From JBDTME01 sp964583795 (GTDB lineage Bacteria > Patescibacteriota > Microgenomatia > UBA1400 > PJMF01), in assembly GCA_964583795.1 (NCBI GenBank), contig CAZOWX010000004.1:1-64000 (forward strand): a DNA stretch of 64,000 nt, given 5' to 3'. Below, piece by piece: positions 48,803 to 59,382 of the stretch. Each line of letters begins with the position of its first letter. The stretch's first letter is position 1. The position numbers and the translations under genes are program-made. The notes beneath the pieces were generated by a model. That model was not told the DNA's origin and did no database searches. It worked only from the letters and a program-made list of their open reading frames with translations.

Positions 48803-51171
48803 TACCCAAACGCATTATCACTCGTCTGGAGATGCTACTAGCTTGTTTGGTTATTCTTTTTGTTGTCAGTGTGGTTCAAGTAATTGTGCTTAATAATGTT
48901 CGTGCCAATATTTCCGTAAGTGTGAATATTGCTGGCAGAAATCGTATGTTGTCCCAGAGAATGGCATTCCTTAGTGAACGAGTTTCTCAAGGAGATGAAG
49001 CAGCAAGAAATGAACTGCAAAATACTTTGGACTTATATCAAGATTCCTTGTTAATACTGAAAAATGGAGGGTATCCCAAAAGTACTGATCATTCTCATAA
49101 GCTTTCGAGTGCCCCAACCATAGTTCAACCCTCGTTGGATGCTGCAATTCGCTCGAGTCAGTCGTATATCGTTGAAATACAAAATGTGATTCATGGTGGG
49201 ACAATAGGTCGCTCGTTGACCTTTTCGGTTAATGAGGTTAGAAAGCAGTCGGCAAGTATTTTGGCAATGAACGATCAAGTAGTGAATGCGTATGTCGAGT
49301 ACGACGAGCAGAGCGAACGGCGGTTTCGTAACTTCATTGTGTTTATTGTGATTGCGTGGCCAACACTCATTGGAATGTTCATTGCCGTAATGTCAAAAAA
49401 TTTTTCTCGACTAAAGTCACTAACTCAGGCCGCCATTCGGATGAGTCAAGGGGCGTATTCAATTACGTTTGAAGAGTCTGGTGATGACGAGATTACCACT
49501 CTTTCAAGAGCGTACAACACTTTGGGTGAGCAAATTCGAAAATCGCTTTCGCAACTTGAGCAGCGTGTGGCTGAAAAAACTGCAGCACTACAAGAAGTTG
49601 TGACAGAAGTTGAAGTGAAAAATGATACCCTGCAACAATCAAGAATGGCGATGCTCAATTTGCTTGAAGATCTTCGAAGAGATCAGAAGCGTGATGAAGT
49701 ATTTCTCTCTAGTATCGGAGAAGGATTGATTGCGACTGACGAAAAGGGCAAGATTGTGATCGCTAATCACTCTTTTGAGCAGATTTTGGGTTGGAAGGCA
49801 GAGGAAGCTGTTGGTAAACATTTTTTTGAGGTGATAACCATTTTCAATAAACTCAGTGAAGTTGTGCATGAAAAAGACCATCCTTTATCAAAGGTCCTTC
49901 AAACTGGAAAGCGAGTGGAGTTATCTGATCACTACTATCAGAAGAAAGATGGAACTAAAATCCCTATTGCTCTCGTTGTGACTCCAATTGTTATTGATGG
50001 ACGTATCGAGGGAACAATAGAAGTCTTTCGTGATATTTCTCAAGACTTGGCTGAGAAAGAGCAGTTACAAGATGCTGAGCGAAACTTGGAGGAAGCGCAG
50101 CGAATAGGCAATTTTGGTAGCTTTGTGTGGGATTTGCGAAATAACCATATTCGTTGGTCCCTCAACTCTTTTTTGATTCATGGATTTGTGCCCTCCGCTG
50201 ACTCGACGCCACCTCCAATGGAGGAGTACTTTGCGGCTATTCATCCTGAAGATCGAAAAAATGCTAAGGAGAGTTTGCAGAAAGCCGTTGCAAAAGAAGA
50301 ACATCATGAGGAAACATACAGGGTGGTTTGGCCTGATGAGAGTGTTCACTTTGTTAAAGTGCGCAGTCAGGTGTCATTTGATGAACAACATAAGCCCAAG
50401 AGCATGAAAGGGACCTTTCAGGATATTACTAAAGAAATGGAAGTCGATAGGATGAAAACAGAGTTTATCTCTCTTGCTTCGCATCAACTAAGAACCCCGT
50501 TGACTGCAGTAAAGTGGTTTACTGAAATGTTGATCGATGGTGATGCAGGGAAATTGGAAAATGATGCACTGGATTTTGTCAAAAAGATTTCCGAATCAAA
50601 TGAACGAATGATTGAGTTGGTTAATGCACTGTTGAACATTTCACGTATAGAGTCTGGACGGATCATGATTGATCCAGTTGAAACAGATTTGGGAGATCTT
50701 GTTCGTCAGGTGCTATCCGAACTGGAAAATAAATTGCAAAACAAAAAGTTGAGTGTGGTTGTTAGCGTTCATCCGCAATTGCCAAAGATCTTGATTGATC
50801 CAAAGATGGTACGGCAAGTGTATTTGAACTTTTTAACGAATGCCATTAAATATACTCCTGAGGGAGGTGAGATTAGTATTTTCTTGTCAAAAAACGACAC
50901 TGATGCGATTTCACAAGTAACCGATACTGGATATGGGATTCCCCTCAAAGAGCAAGACCGAGTCTTTCAGAAGTTTTATCGAGGTGAAAACATTATTCCC
51001 ATAGAGACTGAAGGTACGGGACTAGGATTGTATCTTGTAAAAGCGATTGTCGAAGCATCGGGTGGGAAAGTGTGGTTTAAGAGTGAGGAGAAGAAAGGGA
51101 CATCATTTTGGTTTAGTTTGCCGTTGACTGGTACAAAGGCAAAAAAAGGTGAAGTCTCGATTGACTCATGA
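48799..51171 (+). CDS. PilJ-type membrane histidine kinase with two PAS domains
   Basis: A 790-residue kinase. An N-terminal membrane helix and a PilJ/NarX-like sensing domain (SVNIAGRNRMLSQRMAFLSE) are followed by a second helix (about 178-200), a HAMP domain, a coiled coil, PAS 1 (about 300-410) and PAS 2 (about 440-545). The phospho-acceptor His is in ISLASHQLRTPLTAVKW (about residue 562). The ATPase part has NAIKYTPEGG, DTGYGIP and GTGLGLYLVKAIVE. It should phosphorylate the receivers encoded directly after it. The start codon overlaps the stop of the PAS gene. Confidence 0.93.
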   Translation: MIPKRIITRLEMLLACLVILFVVSVVQVIVLNNVRANISVSVNIAGRNRMLSQRMAFLSERVSQGDEAARNELQNTLDLYQDSLLILKNGGYPKSTDHSHKLSSAPTIVQPSLDAAIRSSQSYIVEIQNVIHGGTIGRSLTFSVNEVRKQSASILAMNDQVVNAYVEYDEQSERRFRNFIVFIVIAWPTLIGMFIAVMSKNFSRLKSLTQAAIRMSQGAYSITFEESGDDEITTLSRAYNTLGEQIRKSLSQLEQRVAEKTAALQEVVTEVEVKNDTLQQSRMAMLNLLEDLRRDQKRDEVFLSSIGEGLIATDEKGKIVIANHSFEQILGWKAEEAVGKHFFEVITIFNKLSEVVHEKDHPLSKVLQTGKRVELSDHYYQKKDGTKIPIALVVTPIVIDGRIEGTIEVFRDISQDLAEKEQLQDAERNLEEAQRIGNFGSFVWDLRNNHIRWSLNSFLIHGFVPSADSTPPPMEEYFAAIHPEDRKNAKESLQKAVAKEEHHEETYRVVWPDESVHFVKVRSQVSFDEQHKPKSMKGTFQDITKEMEVDRMKTEFISLASHQLRTPLTAVKWFTEMLIDGDAGKLENDALDFVKKISESNERMIELVNALLNISRIESGRIMIDPVETDLGDLVRQVLSELENKLQNKKLSVVVSVHPQLPKILIDPKMVRQVYLNFLTNAIKYTPEGGEISIFLSKNDTDAISQVTDTGYGIPLKEQDRVFQKFYRGENIIPIETEGTGLGLYLVKAIVEASGGKVWFKSEEKKGTSFWFSLPLTGTKAKKGEVSIDS

Positions 51172-51208
51172 GATAAGCCAGCTGATTATTATGTACGAAA
51201 GGAATTGT

Positions 51209-51601
51209 ATGGATACAAATAAGAGCCCTGCAGTAATGGTAGTAGAAGACGAAATGTTTTTGCTTGAAGCCATTACTCGAAAATTGCAAACTTCGAATAT
51301 TGAAGTGATTTCTTGCGCTTCCGGAAAACAAGCATTTGACTACCTAGATCAACTTTCGGTGCTCCCCCGGGTTATTTGGTTGGATTATTATCTCAAGGAC
51401 ATGAATGGGATTGAGTTTATGCAGAAGTTAAAACAAAACGAGTTATGGAGTAAAATCCCTGTAGTCGTTGTCAGTAATTCCGCTGGAGCTCAAAAAGTTC
51501 ATCACATGTTAGCATTGGGTGTAAATAAATATATAGTAAAAGCTGATCATCGTCTCGATGAGATCATTGGGATGATGAATGAGTACGTGAGTTCGGAGTA
51601 A
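51209..51601 (+). CDS. Single-domain response regulator receiver
   Basis: A 130-residue CheY-like protein; the ATG at 51209 has AAAGGA upstream. The acidic pair is in VVEDEMF, phospho-acceptor D59 is in VIWLDYYLKD, the switch Ser in VVSNS and the Lys in YIVKAD. Two bases separate its stop from the next receiver. It differs most from the other receivers here (Y-Y-L after the Asp), so it may have a distinct partner. Confidence 0.9.
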   Translation: MDTNKSPAVMVVEDEMFLLEAITRKLQTSNIEVISCASGKQAFDYLDQLSVLPRVIWLDYYLKDMNGIEFMQKLKQNELWSKIPVVVVSNSAGAQKVHHMLALGVNKYIVKADHRLDEIIGMMNEYVSSE

Positions 51602-51603
51602 AT

Positions 51604-51963
51604 ATGAAAAAAATTCTTGTTGCCGAAGATGATACGTTTTTGAGCAAAGTGTTTGAGGCGAAGTTGACAAAGGAAGGGTATGAGGTAATGGTTGTTTCTG
51701 ATGGCACTTTAGTTCTCGAAAATTTAGTCAGTTTTTCACCAGATTTTATTCTGTTGGATATCATGATGCCCAAGATGAATGGGTTTGAGGTTTTGGAAGA
51801 GCTACAGCGGCGAGGGGTAACTACCCCAATAGTAGTCACTTCTAACCTCGGCCAAATTGAAGACAGGCAGAAAGCAATTGCCTTAGGTGCAAAAGATTTT
51901 TTGGTCAAAAGTGATAATGGAATTCAGCAAATTGTTGAAAGGATCAAGCAGTTTTTGTCGTAA
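51604..51963 (+). CDS. Single-domain response regulator receiver
   Basis: A 119-residue CheY-like protein. The pocket is E8-D9-D10, phospho-acceptor D52 (FILLDIMMP), switch Ser in VTSN, Lys in FLVKS. It is the last gene of the signalling operon and is followed by a terminator hairpin at 52027-52060. No output domain. Confidence 0.92.
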   Translation: MKKILVAEDDTFLSKVFEAKLTKEGYEVMVVSDGTLVLENLVSFSPDFILLDIMMPKMNGFEVLEELQRRGVTTPIVVTSNLGQIEDRQKAIALGAKDFLVKSDNGIQQIVERIKQFLS

Positions 51964-52026
51964 AGCCCCAGAGTTTTTTCTGAACCACAAGTTGTAGTTT
52001 TGTACTGAGTTATAACTTCTCTTTTA

Positions 52027-52060
52027 GCCCAGACTTTTTCTTCAATTTGGGCACTTTTTT
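52027..52060 (+). terminator. Terminator of the signalling operon
   Basis: GCCCAGA and the downstream TTTGGGC form the stem around a T-rich loop, followed by TTTTTT. Placed 65 bases after the last receiver stop. Confidence 0.55.
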
Positions 52061-52102
52061 CTAGTTTGTCACAAAAAAGCATGAAACAACCAAGAATCAT
52101 TG

Positions 52103-52132
52103 TTGATTTCATTGTTCAATTGAGGATATAAC
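52103..52132 (+). promoter_or_regulatory. Candidate promoter of the giant surface-protein gene
   Basis: TTGATT (52103-52108), 18-base spacer, TATAAC (52127-52132). The predicted leader is about 60 bases. The rest of the 240-base gap has nothing else recognisable. Confidence 0.4.
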
Positions 52133-52201
52133 TATTGTATACGAGATCTGTGGATTGAGGATGTTGTTATTGTTGGCCTAAACATGAAAAAGATTTGAGT
52201 T

Positions 52202-55200
52202 ATGAGAGTCATTTCGAAACAAACACATCAAACTGCTGATAGGCAGCTGAAGTTCGTGAATACGTTCTCTAGACGAGGCGGGGGTTTTTGGGCAAGGATG
52301 AAGGAATCCTTTTTTCGCTCGAAGAGAAGTGTTTTGAGTGTCAGTCATCCCAAAAAGTACAGTAAGATTTACCTTCGGACCTATGGCTTGACCTTCTTTT
52401 TCATTGGTTTTATTGTTGGTGCTTGCTTCCTCATTTATCGAAAGTTTGCTCTAACCGTGTTTGCTTCAGATGCGACACAAAGCTGGACTTTTGCCACATC
52501 CGGTGATTACACCCTTTCAGACTCGACTTTAATTGAAACCACTGGTTCTGCAGCACGTTTAAAGTTGCAGGAGTATAGCTCCGATGCTTCAACAGCGCTG
52601 TTGCTGCACTTAAATGAAGCATCAGGAAGTCCTACTGATTCGTCGTCGTATGGCGCAACAGTGACGAATTCGAATGTAACTTTTGATAGTTCAGGGATAA
52701 TGAATAATCGTGGCATCTTTTCTGGTGTTGGAAGTTATCTGAGTGTTCCTGACTCAACTGCGCTGTCACTCACCGGGGCCCATTCTATCGAATCATGGGT
52801 GAACTTTGATACGACATTTACTTCAACTAGTCATAGTGAGCGACAAACGATTGTCGATAAAGGATCCTATCAGCTGTATTTTGAGCATACGTCTGGGAAG
52901 CTGTTGTATGAACTTGAACCATCAGGAACAAAAAGTTGGTCTCAGGTTGCTGGTCCGAATCTAAACGCTGGTAACGGGAATAGTATTAATACAACCTGGG
53001 ACTTAAATGGAAAACCGACCTTCTACGATTCAGTCAAAATGGGAACATACCAATTTGTAGCAATTGGATCATCGAACGGACCCAATGATAGTGAAGTATG
53101 GCGTTGCAGCGGTTGTGATGGTTCTTCACCAACTTGGACAAAGGTCGGTGGTGATGGAGTTTTTACGAGCTGGCCGATCGATACCTATGAATTCGCTACT
53201 ACGTTGGCAACAGACGGAACCTATTTGTATGCGGGTTTGGGCGGGACAGCTGCTGGAGATGGAGATTTGTGGCGATGTACTGGTTGTGATGGATCTAGTC
53301 CTAGTTGGACCAAAGTTGGTGGTGATGCCATTAATTCAAGTTGGGCGGCTAACACGTATGAATCAGTGGTGAGAGTGGTTGTCTCTGGTACGACAGTGTA
53401 TGCGGGTTTAGGTGCGAGTGCAGGAGATGCAGAAGTATATCGGTGTACAAACTGTAGTACTTCGCCGAGTTGGACACGTATCGGCGGTGATGCCGTAAAC
53501 TCTTCGTGGGCCAACAGTACTTATGAAGAGGTTCGGTCCATGATTTTGTTGGGAAGTAATTTGGTGGTTGGCCTAGGGAACACAGCTGGTGATGGTGAGG
53601 TTTGGAGCACTAATACAACAACAATTGCTTGGACCAAACGAGGTGGAGATGGTTCCGGAGCAGCCGGGCAAAGTTGGGGAAGTGCCAATGAGCAAATTAA
53701 TGGCTTGAGTGGAAATGGAAACACCTTATATGTCGGGTTAGGAACAACGCCGGCAAATGAAGCAGAAGTATGGCGTTGTGACTTATCAGTGGCATGTACA
53801 GCTACCACTGGGTGGACCCAAGTTGGAGGTGATGGATTAAATACCAGTTGGAATACCAATTACGAGTCAGTGAGGAGTTTATTGGTTTCGGGAACAACAG
53901 TCTATGCCGGACTAGGGGATAGTGCCGGAGATGCAGAGGTATGGAAATGCACTAGCTGTGATGGGGTAACTCCTTCATGGACTCAGATTGCCGGAGATAG
54001 CACGACATGGGTTGAACCACAAAGTTGGTGGTCAACTCATACTCAAGTAAATGCTTTGAGTTTAGATGGGACAGTGTTGTATGTTGGAATTTCCAGTGCC
54101 AGTTGGTCGAGTGAGTTCTGGCGGTGTGACACTAGTGGCACTTGCTCTAACACGTTGGGGTGGACCAGACTTGGTGGGGGATATGTGAATACTTCTTGGG
54201 AGCAGCCAGGAATTTATACTGTCCAGGAGCTCGCTTCAGGTGATGAGAAGATCTATGCTGGATTGGGAAACGCATTAGCTGGAGATGCTATCGTCTGGGA
54301 ATATGAGCCTGATACCGACACATGGACAATTATTGGCGGTCAGGGCCTAAATAGTAGNNNNNNNNNNATACTTTCGAGTCAGTCGACAGTTTGCTGTATT
54401 ACGGTGGGGTCCTTTATGCTGGATTGGGAAGGAGTACAGCAGATGCTGAAGTGTGGAAATATGATGGATCAACCTGGACGAAAGTTGGTGGTGATGCTCT
54501 TAATAGCAGCTGGCCAGTTAATACCTACGAATCAGTTACCAGTATGGTAATTTTCATGGGTAAGCTCTATGTTGGATTGGGAAATAATGGAAATGGTGAT
54601 GCCGAAGTTTGGCGATGTACTGATTGTTCAGGTACTCCTTCATGGACAAAGGTTGGCGGTGATGGACTCTATACTGGTTGGGCAGCAGGATCATTTCGCG
54701 AAGTTCCGAGTATGGTACAGAACAATGGCTTTTTGTTCGTGGGGTTGGCTGGTCCTACTGCTGGTGATGCAGAGGTTTGGCGTTGTAGTAGTGCTTGCGA
54801 TGGTGTGACCCCGGCTTGGACCCGAGTCGGTGGGGATGCTGTCAATTCCTCTTGGGCTAATACGACCTACGAACGTGTTGACTCGATGGCGGTATATAAC
54901 AATCAAGTAATAGTTGGGTTAGGGGCCACAGCTGGTGATAGCGAAGTTTGGGCGTGTAGTAGTTGTGATGGGACACCAAACTGGGGGGGAACACGCATCG
55001 GTGGTGATGACCCCAATGGGACCAGTGGTAGTACATATGGCTGGACCGATGCGACCTACGAACAGATACTAGATTTGGTGACCTACAATGGCTCACTTTA
55101 TGCCGGTTTAGGAATCTCTGCTGGTGAGTCTGAGTTGTGGCGTTATGATGATGGCTCTTGGACCAAAGTAGGAGGAGATGGGTTGGATGGATCTTGGGAT

Positions 55201-58200
55201 GCAACGATTAACTATATTAATTCCTTGGCTGTTCATGAAGGGAAGCTTTACTCGGGTACTGGAGGTGATGCAAATAGTGATGCAACCATTTGGTCATACG
55301 GGAACGACTCTGTGGCCAAATCAGCAGCCTTAACATTAACTGCAGGTACCTGGTATCACATTGCAGCAACTTACGATGGATCCAACATGAAGCTGTATGT
55401 CAATGGCGTTCAAAGTGGAACAAGCAAAGCTGCAACTTTAAGCATCGCAGATAATACAAAAAACCTATTGATTGGTCGAGTTTGGGGATCCCGTGGAAAT
55501 GTCAGTGCTGGCGGTAGCTTTGCTGGAAAGCTCGATGAATTACGGATCTCCTCAACTGCCAGAAGTTCATTTAATACAACTGCATACACTGGTACTGCTC
55601 AAACAATTCAACCAAACACTGCAGTATTCACTTCTCAAGTGCAAAGTTACGATGCGTTTACGACGAGTGAGACCGCCAATGGGGGAGCCATCACCTATCG
55701 GCTTTCAAATGATGGTGGAACAACTTGGAAGTACTACAATGCCGGTTGGGTGACTTCTAGTTCAACCGCCAATACCAATGATGCCGCAACAATCAATACC
55801 AATATTGCCACTTTTCCAATCTCTTCCTCTGGTATTTTGTGGCAAGCAGTCCTTGATGGTGATGGTTCACAGCAAGTGACTGTCTCCAATGTTACTATAG
55901 GTGCAATAAGTGATGTGACTGCTCCAACGAATCCAGATTCTTTAACTGCATTGAGTGCAAGCTCTGGAGGATCGGTAATTACGACAAATACTTGGTATCC
56001 TGAAACTGCGCCGTACTTTTCATGGAGTGGTGCTACCGATGCGGGGGCAGGTGTTGCTGGATATTATGTCTATTTTGGGACGGATAACACAGCAGACCCA
56101 GTTACTGCGGGAGCTTTTCAGGCGGGGGCAACTTACACTGCCTCAAGTTTATCAAGTGGATCGACTTACTATTTACGCATTAAGGCAAAAGATAATGCTC
56201 AAAATACTGCCGCAACAGCTTGGCAACCATTTATTTACAAATTTGATAACACAGCTCCTTCAAATCCGTCCGTCGTGACTGTTTCGCCAGCTGGATATGC
56301 TGCCACAAACAGCTTTACCTTTTCGTGGCCGAGTTCAGGAAGTGGTATTGCGAGTGATGGGGGTTCAGGTGTTGCTGGATATCAATATAAAACAGGTGCT
56401 TCTTCTGGAGCTTTGAGTAGTTTTTCAAGCACCATCACTGATTCTTCGGTGACGATTGCCGATGCAGCGTACCAGACAGGTGAAAATACGTTCTATTTAC
56501 GAACGGTGGATACAGCGGGGAATGTAAGTAGTACGAATGTAACTGTGACCTACTACTTTGCCGGGAGTGGTCCAGGTGCTCCACAATTTTTATCAGCATC
56601 ACCTTCTACCAATACAGTAAACTCATTTGCTTTCTCATGGAATGCTCCAGCAACATATTCTGGTTTAGCATCTGAGCTAACCTATTGCTATACCGTAAAC
56701 ACATTGCCATCAGCGGTAACGTGCACATTTACCAGTGCCGGTGCGACTTCTTTGTCTGCCAGTTCTTTTGCTACCCAAACTGGACTCAATACTTTTTACG
56801 TAGTGGCTAAAAATGGGACAAGTTCTGGTGGTGCGATCAACTATGGAGCGTATACCAGCGCGACGTTTACTGCAAACACGTCAGCACCGGGAATTCCCTT
56901 GAACATTGATGTAGCTGACATCTCTGTTAAATCGACTTCTACTTGGCGACTGACCGTATCATGGAGTGCCCCGACGGACTCTGGATCTGGAGTTGCAAAC
57001 TATCAAGTGTATCGATCAACCGACGATGTCACGTTTACGAAGATAGCGACGACAACTGGAACTGCCTACGTTGATCCAGATTTATCTCAGGTGACTTATT
57101 ATTATAAGGTGAAGGCATGTGATAATGTTAACAACTGCGGAGCCTTTACATCATCTATTGGTCTAGAACCTACCGGAAAGTATACCGATGCGGCAGGTTT
57201 AAGTGCTGGTCCAACTGTGGGTAGTATTACGACAAAGGGCGCGATTGTTTCGTGGTCCACTGATCGTACTTCAGACTCAAAAGTGCAGTATGGAACGTCT
57301 TCAGGGAGCTATTTTTCTTCTGAACCTTCGAACTCAACTCAAATTACTGATCACTCAATAACATTAACGAATTTAAGTCCAGGGACGACCTACTATTACA
57401 AAGCGAAATGGACAGACGAAGATGGAAATACTGGAGTAAGTGGTGAGAAAACCTTCAAAACTTCACCCGCTCCAGTTGTTACTGATCCTAAAGTCAGTAC
57501 TGTCGGGCTAAGCACTGTTTCGTTGACGTACACAGTCTCTGGAGCCAGTAAAGTGAAGATCTACTATGGGAAGTCGGCATCGTTTGGAAATGTTTCAGAA
57601 GTTTCAACATCAACCTCAGAAACTAGTTACACTACAATTCTAGAAGAACTTGATGATGGGACGAAGTATTTTTACAAAATTAATTCACTAGATAGTGAGG
57701 GTGCTGAATATGAGGGCAGCGTTCTGACTTTTGAAACGTTGCCGAGACCAAAAATCTCAAGTGTGAAAATCCAACAGATTGTTGGAACTGCTCAATCAAC
57801 ACTACTAGTGAGTTGGTCAACAAACACCGAAGTATCGAGTATCATCACCTACTATCCTGAAGGAGAGAATGCAGAAGCAAAGGATCAAGTAAACGTAGCC
57901 TTGAAAAAAGGTGACCATCGAATGGTACTCAAAGGTCTCAAAGCCAATACTTCATATCAAATGGTGGTCAGCGGTGTCGATAAGGCTGGAAATAAAGCTT
58001 TGTCCGATGTGCAAAAGTTTTCAACAGCAACAGATACTCGTCCACCGCAGATTTCCGGCATGAAAGTTGCTGGGTCGAATATCAAATCGGGTGAACAGAT
58101 TGTGTCACAGTTAACAGTTTCGTGGTCAACTGACGAGCCTTCTACATCACAAGTGGAGTTTGCCGAAGGTACTGGTACTACCTACTCACAGAAAACGCAG

Positions 58201-58410
58201 GAAGACGGCAGTGCCAACGTGAATCATACCGTTGTCATTACTGGCTTGTCGCCATCAAAAGTCTATCACCTGCGAGCATTATCAAAAGATGTCAATAACA
58301 ATCAATCAAACTCAGTTGATACCGTCACAATAACGCCAAAAGCGACAGATGATGCGTTGAACCTCGTCATCAGTAACTTACAACAAGTGTTTGGATTTAT
58401 TCGTCGTTAA
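52202..58410 (+). CDS. Giant surface protein: LamG domain interrupted by propeller repeats, then Fn3-like modules (gap inside)
   Basis: One gene of roughly 2070 codons broken by the N run at 54358-54367; the frames differ by one base across it. A basic tail and a membrane anchor (LTFFFIGFIVGACFLIY, about residues 64-80) are followed by the first half of a concanavalin/LamG domain (LLLHLNEASGSPTDSSSYGA). From 52940 to 55310 there are 14 units of about 55 residues with the core WTKVGGDAVNSSWANTTYE and VGLGxxxGDAEVW, which should form beta-propellers. The LamG fold then resumes (LTLTAGTWYHIAATYDGSNM). The last third has six or more Fn3-like modules (SAPTNPDSLTALS, APGIPLNIDVADIS). No sorting motif is seen at the C-terminus. 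Probably adhesive and displayed on the cell surface. Confidence 0.85.
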
Positions 58411-58463
58411 TGGCAGTTTTTTTCGTGAGCTCTTGCTTCTCTCGTGTGAACTTCCTATACTGA

Positions 58464-59378
58464 ATGGTGTCTATGGATGTTGATTCCGGTGCTGTGATGG
58501 TGGAGATAAAGGAAGTTACAAAAACCTTTACTTTGCGTGATCAGTCAGTACAAATTCTAAAAGGTATTAATGCCACAATTCGGATGTCGGATTTTGTGGT
58601 TATTCTGGGGCCCTCTGGCTGTGGAAAATCAACCTTACTTCATATTATTCTTGGATTAGAGAAACCCACCGCTGGGACAATCATGTTTTTAGGAGAAAAT
58701 ATTTATGACAATACTGATGAAGACTACCGCTCTTCATTTAGAAAGAAACATATTGGAATGGTGTACCAGCAAGCAAACTGGGTGAAATCATTGAATGTCG
58801 TTCAAAACGTGGGCTTTCCTTTGATCTTGTTAGGAATGGAGGAAGAGGTGGCTCATGATAAAGCCATGGAGTGCTTACACTTAGTTGAAATGGAAAACTG
58901 GGCGGACCGTATCCCAACTGAGTTAAGCTCTGGTCAGCAACAACGTGTGGCACTTGCTCGGTCACTTATCAATAATCCAGAAATTATTATCGCGGATGAA
59001 CCAACAGGAAATCTTGACTTTACTTCTGGTGAAGCAATGATGGAATTGTTGTACGGGTTTAATCAAGAGAAACGCAAAACAGTAGTGATGGTGACACATG
59101 ACTTGGAGTATGTAAAGTATGCCAACACTGTGATCCGTATGATGGATGGTGTTGTTGTTGGTGAGTATCGAGGTGACCAGAAGAATGAATTAATGAAGGG
59201 GTTAAAGTTAAAACGAAAAGTTTCAAATGATGAGCTCGGGTCTGCAGCAAGTCAAGGGAAATTTACTCTAGACACGCTCCCAAGTGAGTCTCAAACTACT
59301 CAAAGTGACTCGAGTCAAGCTGTGCTCAAGCAAACTCAACCCATTGCAAGTACAATGAAAGTTGTAACGAAACCGTAA
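58464..59378 (+). CDS. ABC transporter ATPase (MacB/LolD type)
   Basis: A 304-residue protein. Walker A is GPSGCGKST, the Q-loop region MVYQQANW, signature LSSGQQQRVALARS, Walker B IIIADEPTGNLD and the switch His in VMVTHD. This is the MacB/LolD/FtsE group. The last 70 residues are an added polar tail (ESQTTQSDSSQAVLKQTQPI) beyond the normal domain. Its stop is four bases before the permease gene start, so they form a unit, and it lies 53 bases after the giant surface protein, which it may help deliver or whose stress signal it may serve. Confidence 0.93.
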   Translation: MVSMDVDSGAVMVEIKEVTKTFTLRDQSVQILKGINATIRMSDFVVILGPSGCGKSTLLHIILGLEKPTAGTIMFLGENIYDNTDEDYRSSFRKKHIGMVYQQANWVKSLNVVQNVGFPLILLGMEEEVAHDKAMECLHLVEMENWADRIPTELSSGQQQRVALARSLINNPEIIIADEPTGNLDFTSGEAMMELLYGFNQEKRKTVVMVTHDLEYVKYANTVIRMMDGVVVGEYRGDQKNELMKGLKLKRKVSNDELGSAASQGKFTLDTLPSESQTTQSDSSQAVLKQTQPIASTMKVVTKP

Positions 59379-59382
59379 ACTC

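Noticed and set aside
52940..55310. CRISPR-like or DNA-level tandem repeat
   Set aside because: The periodicity is protein-level (about 55 codons) and the DNA units are diverged; they code for propeller blades.
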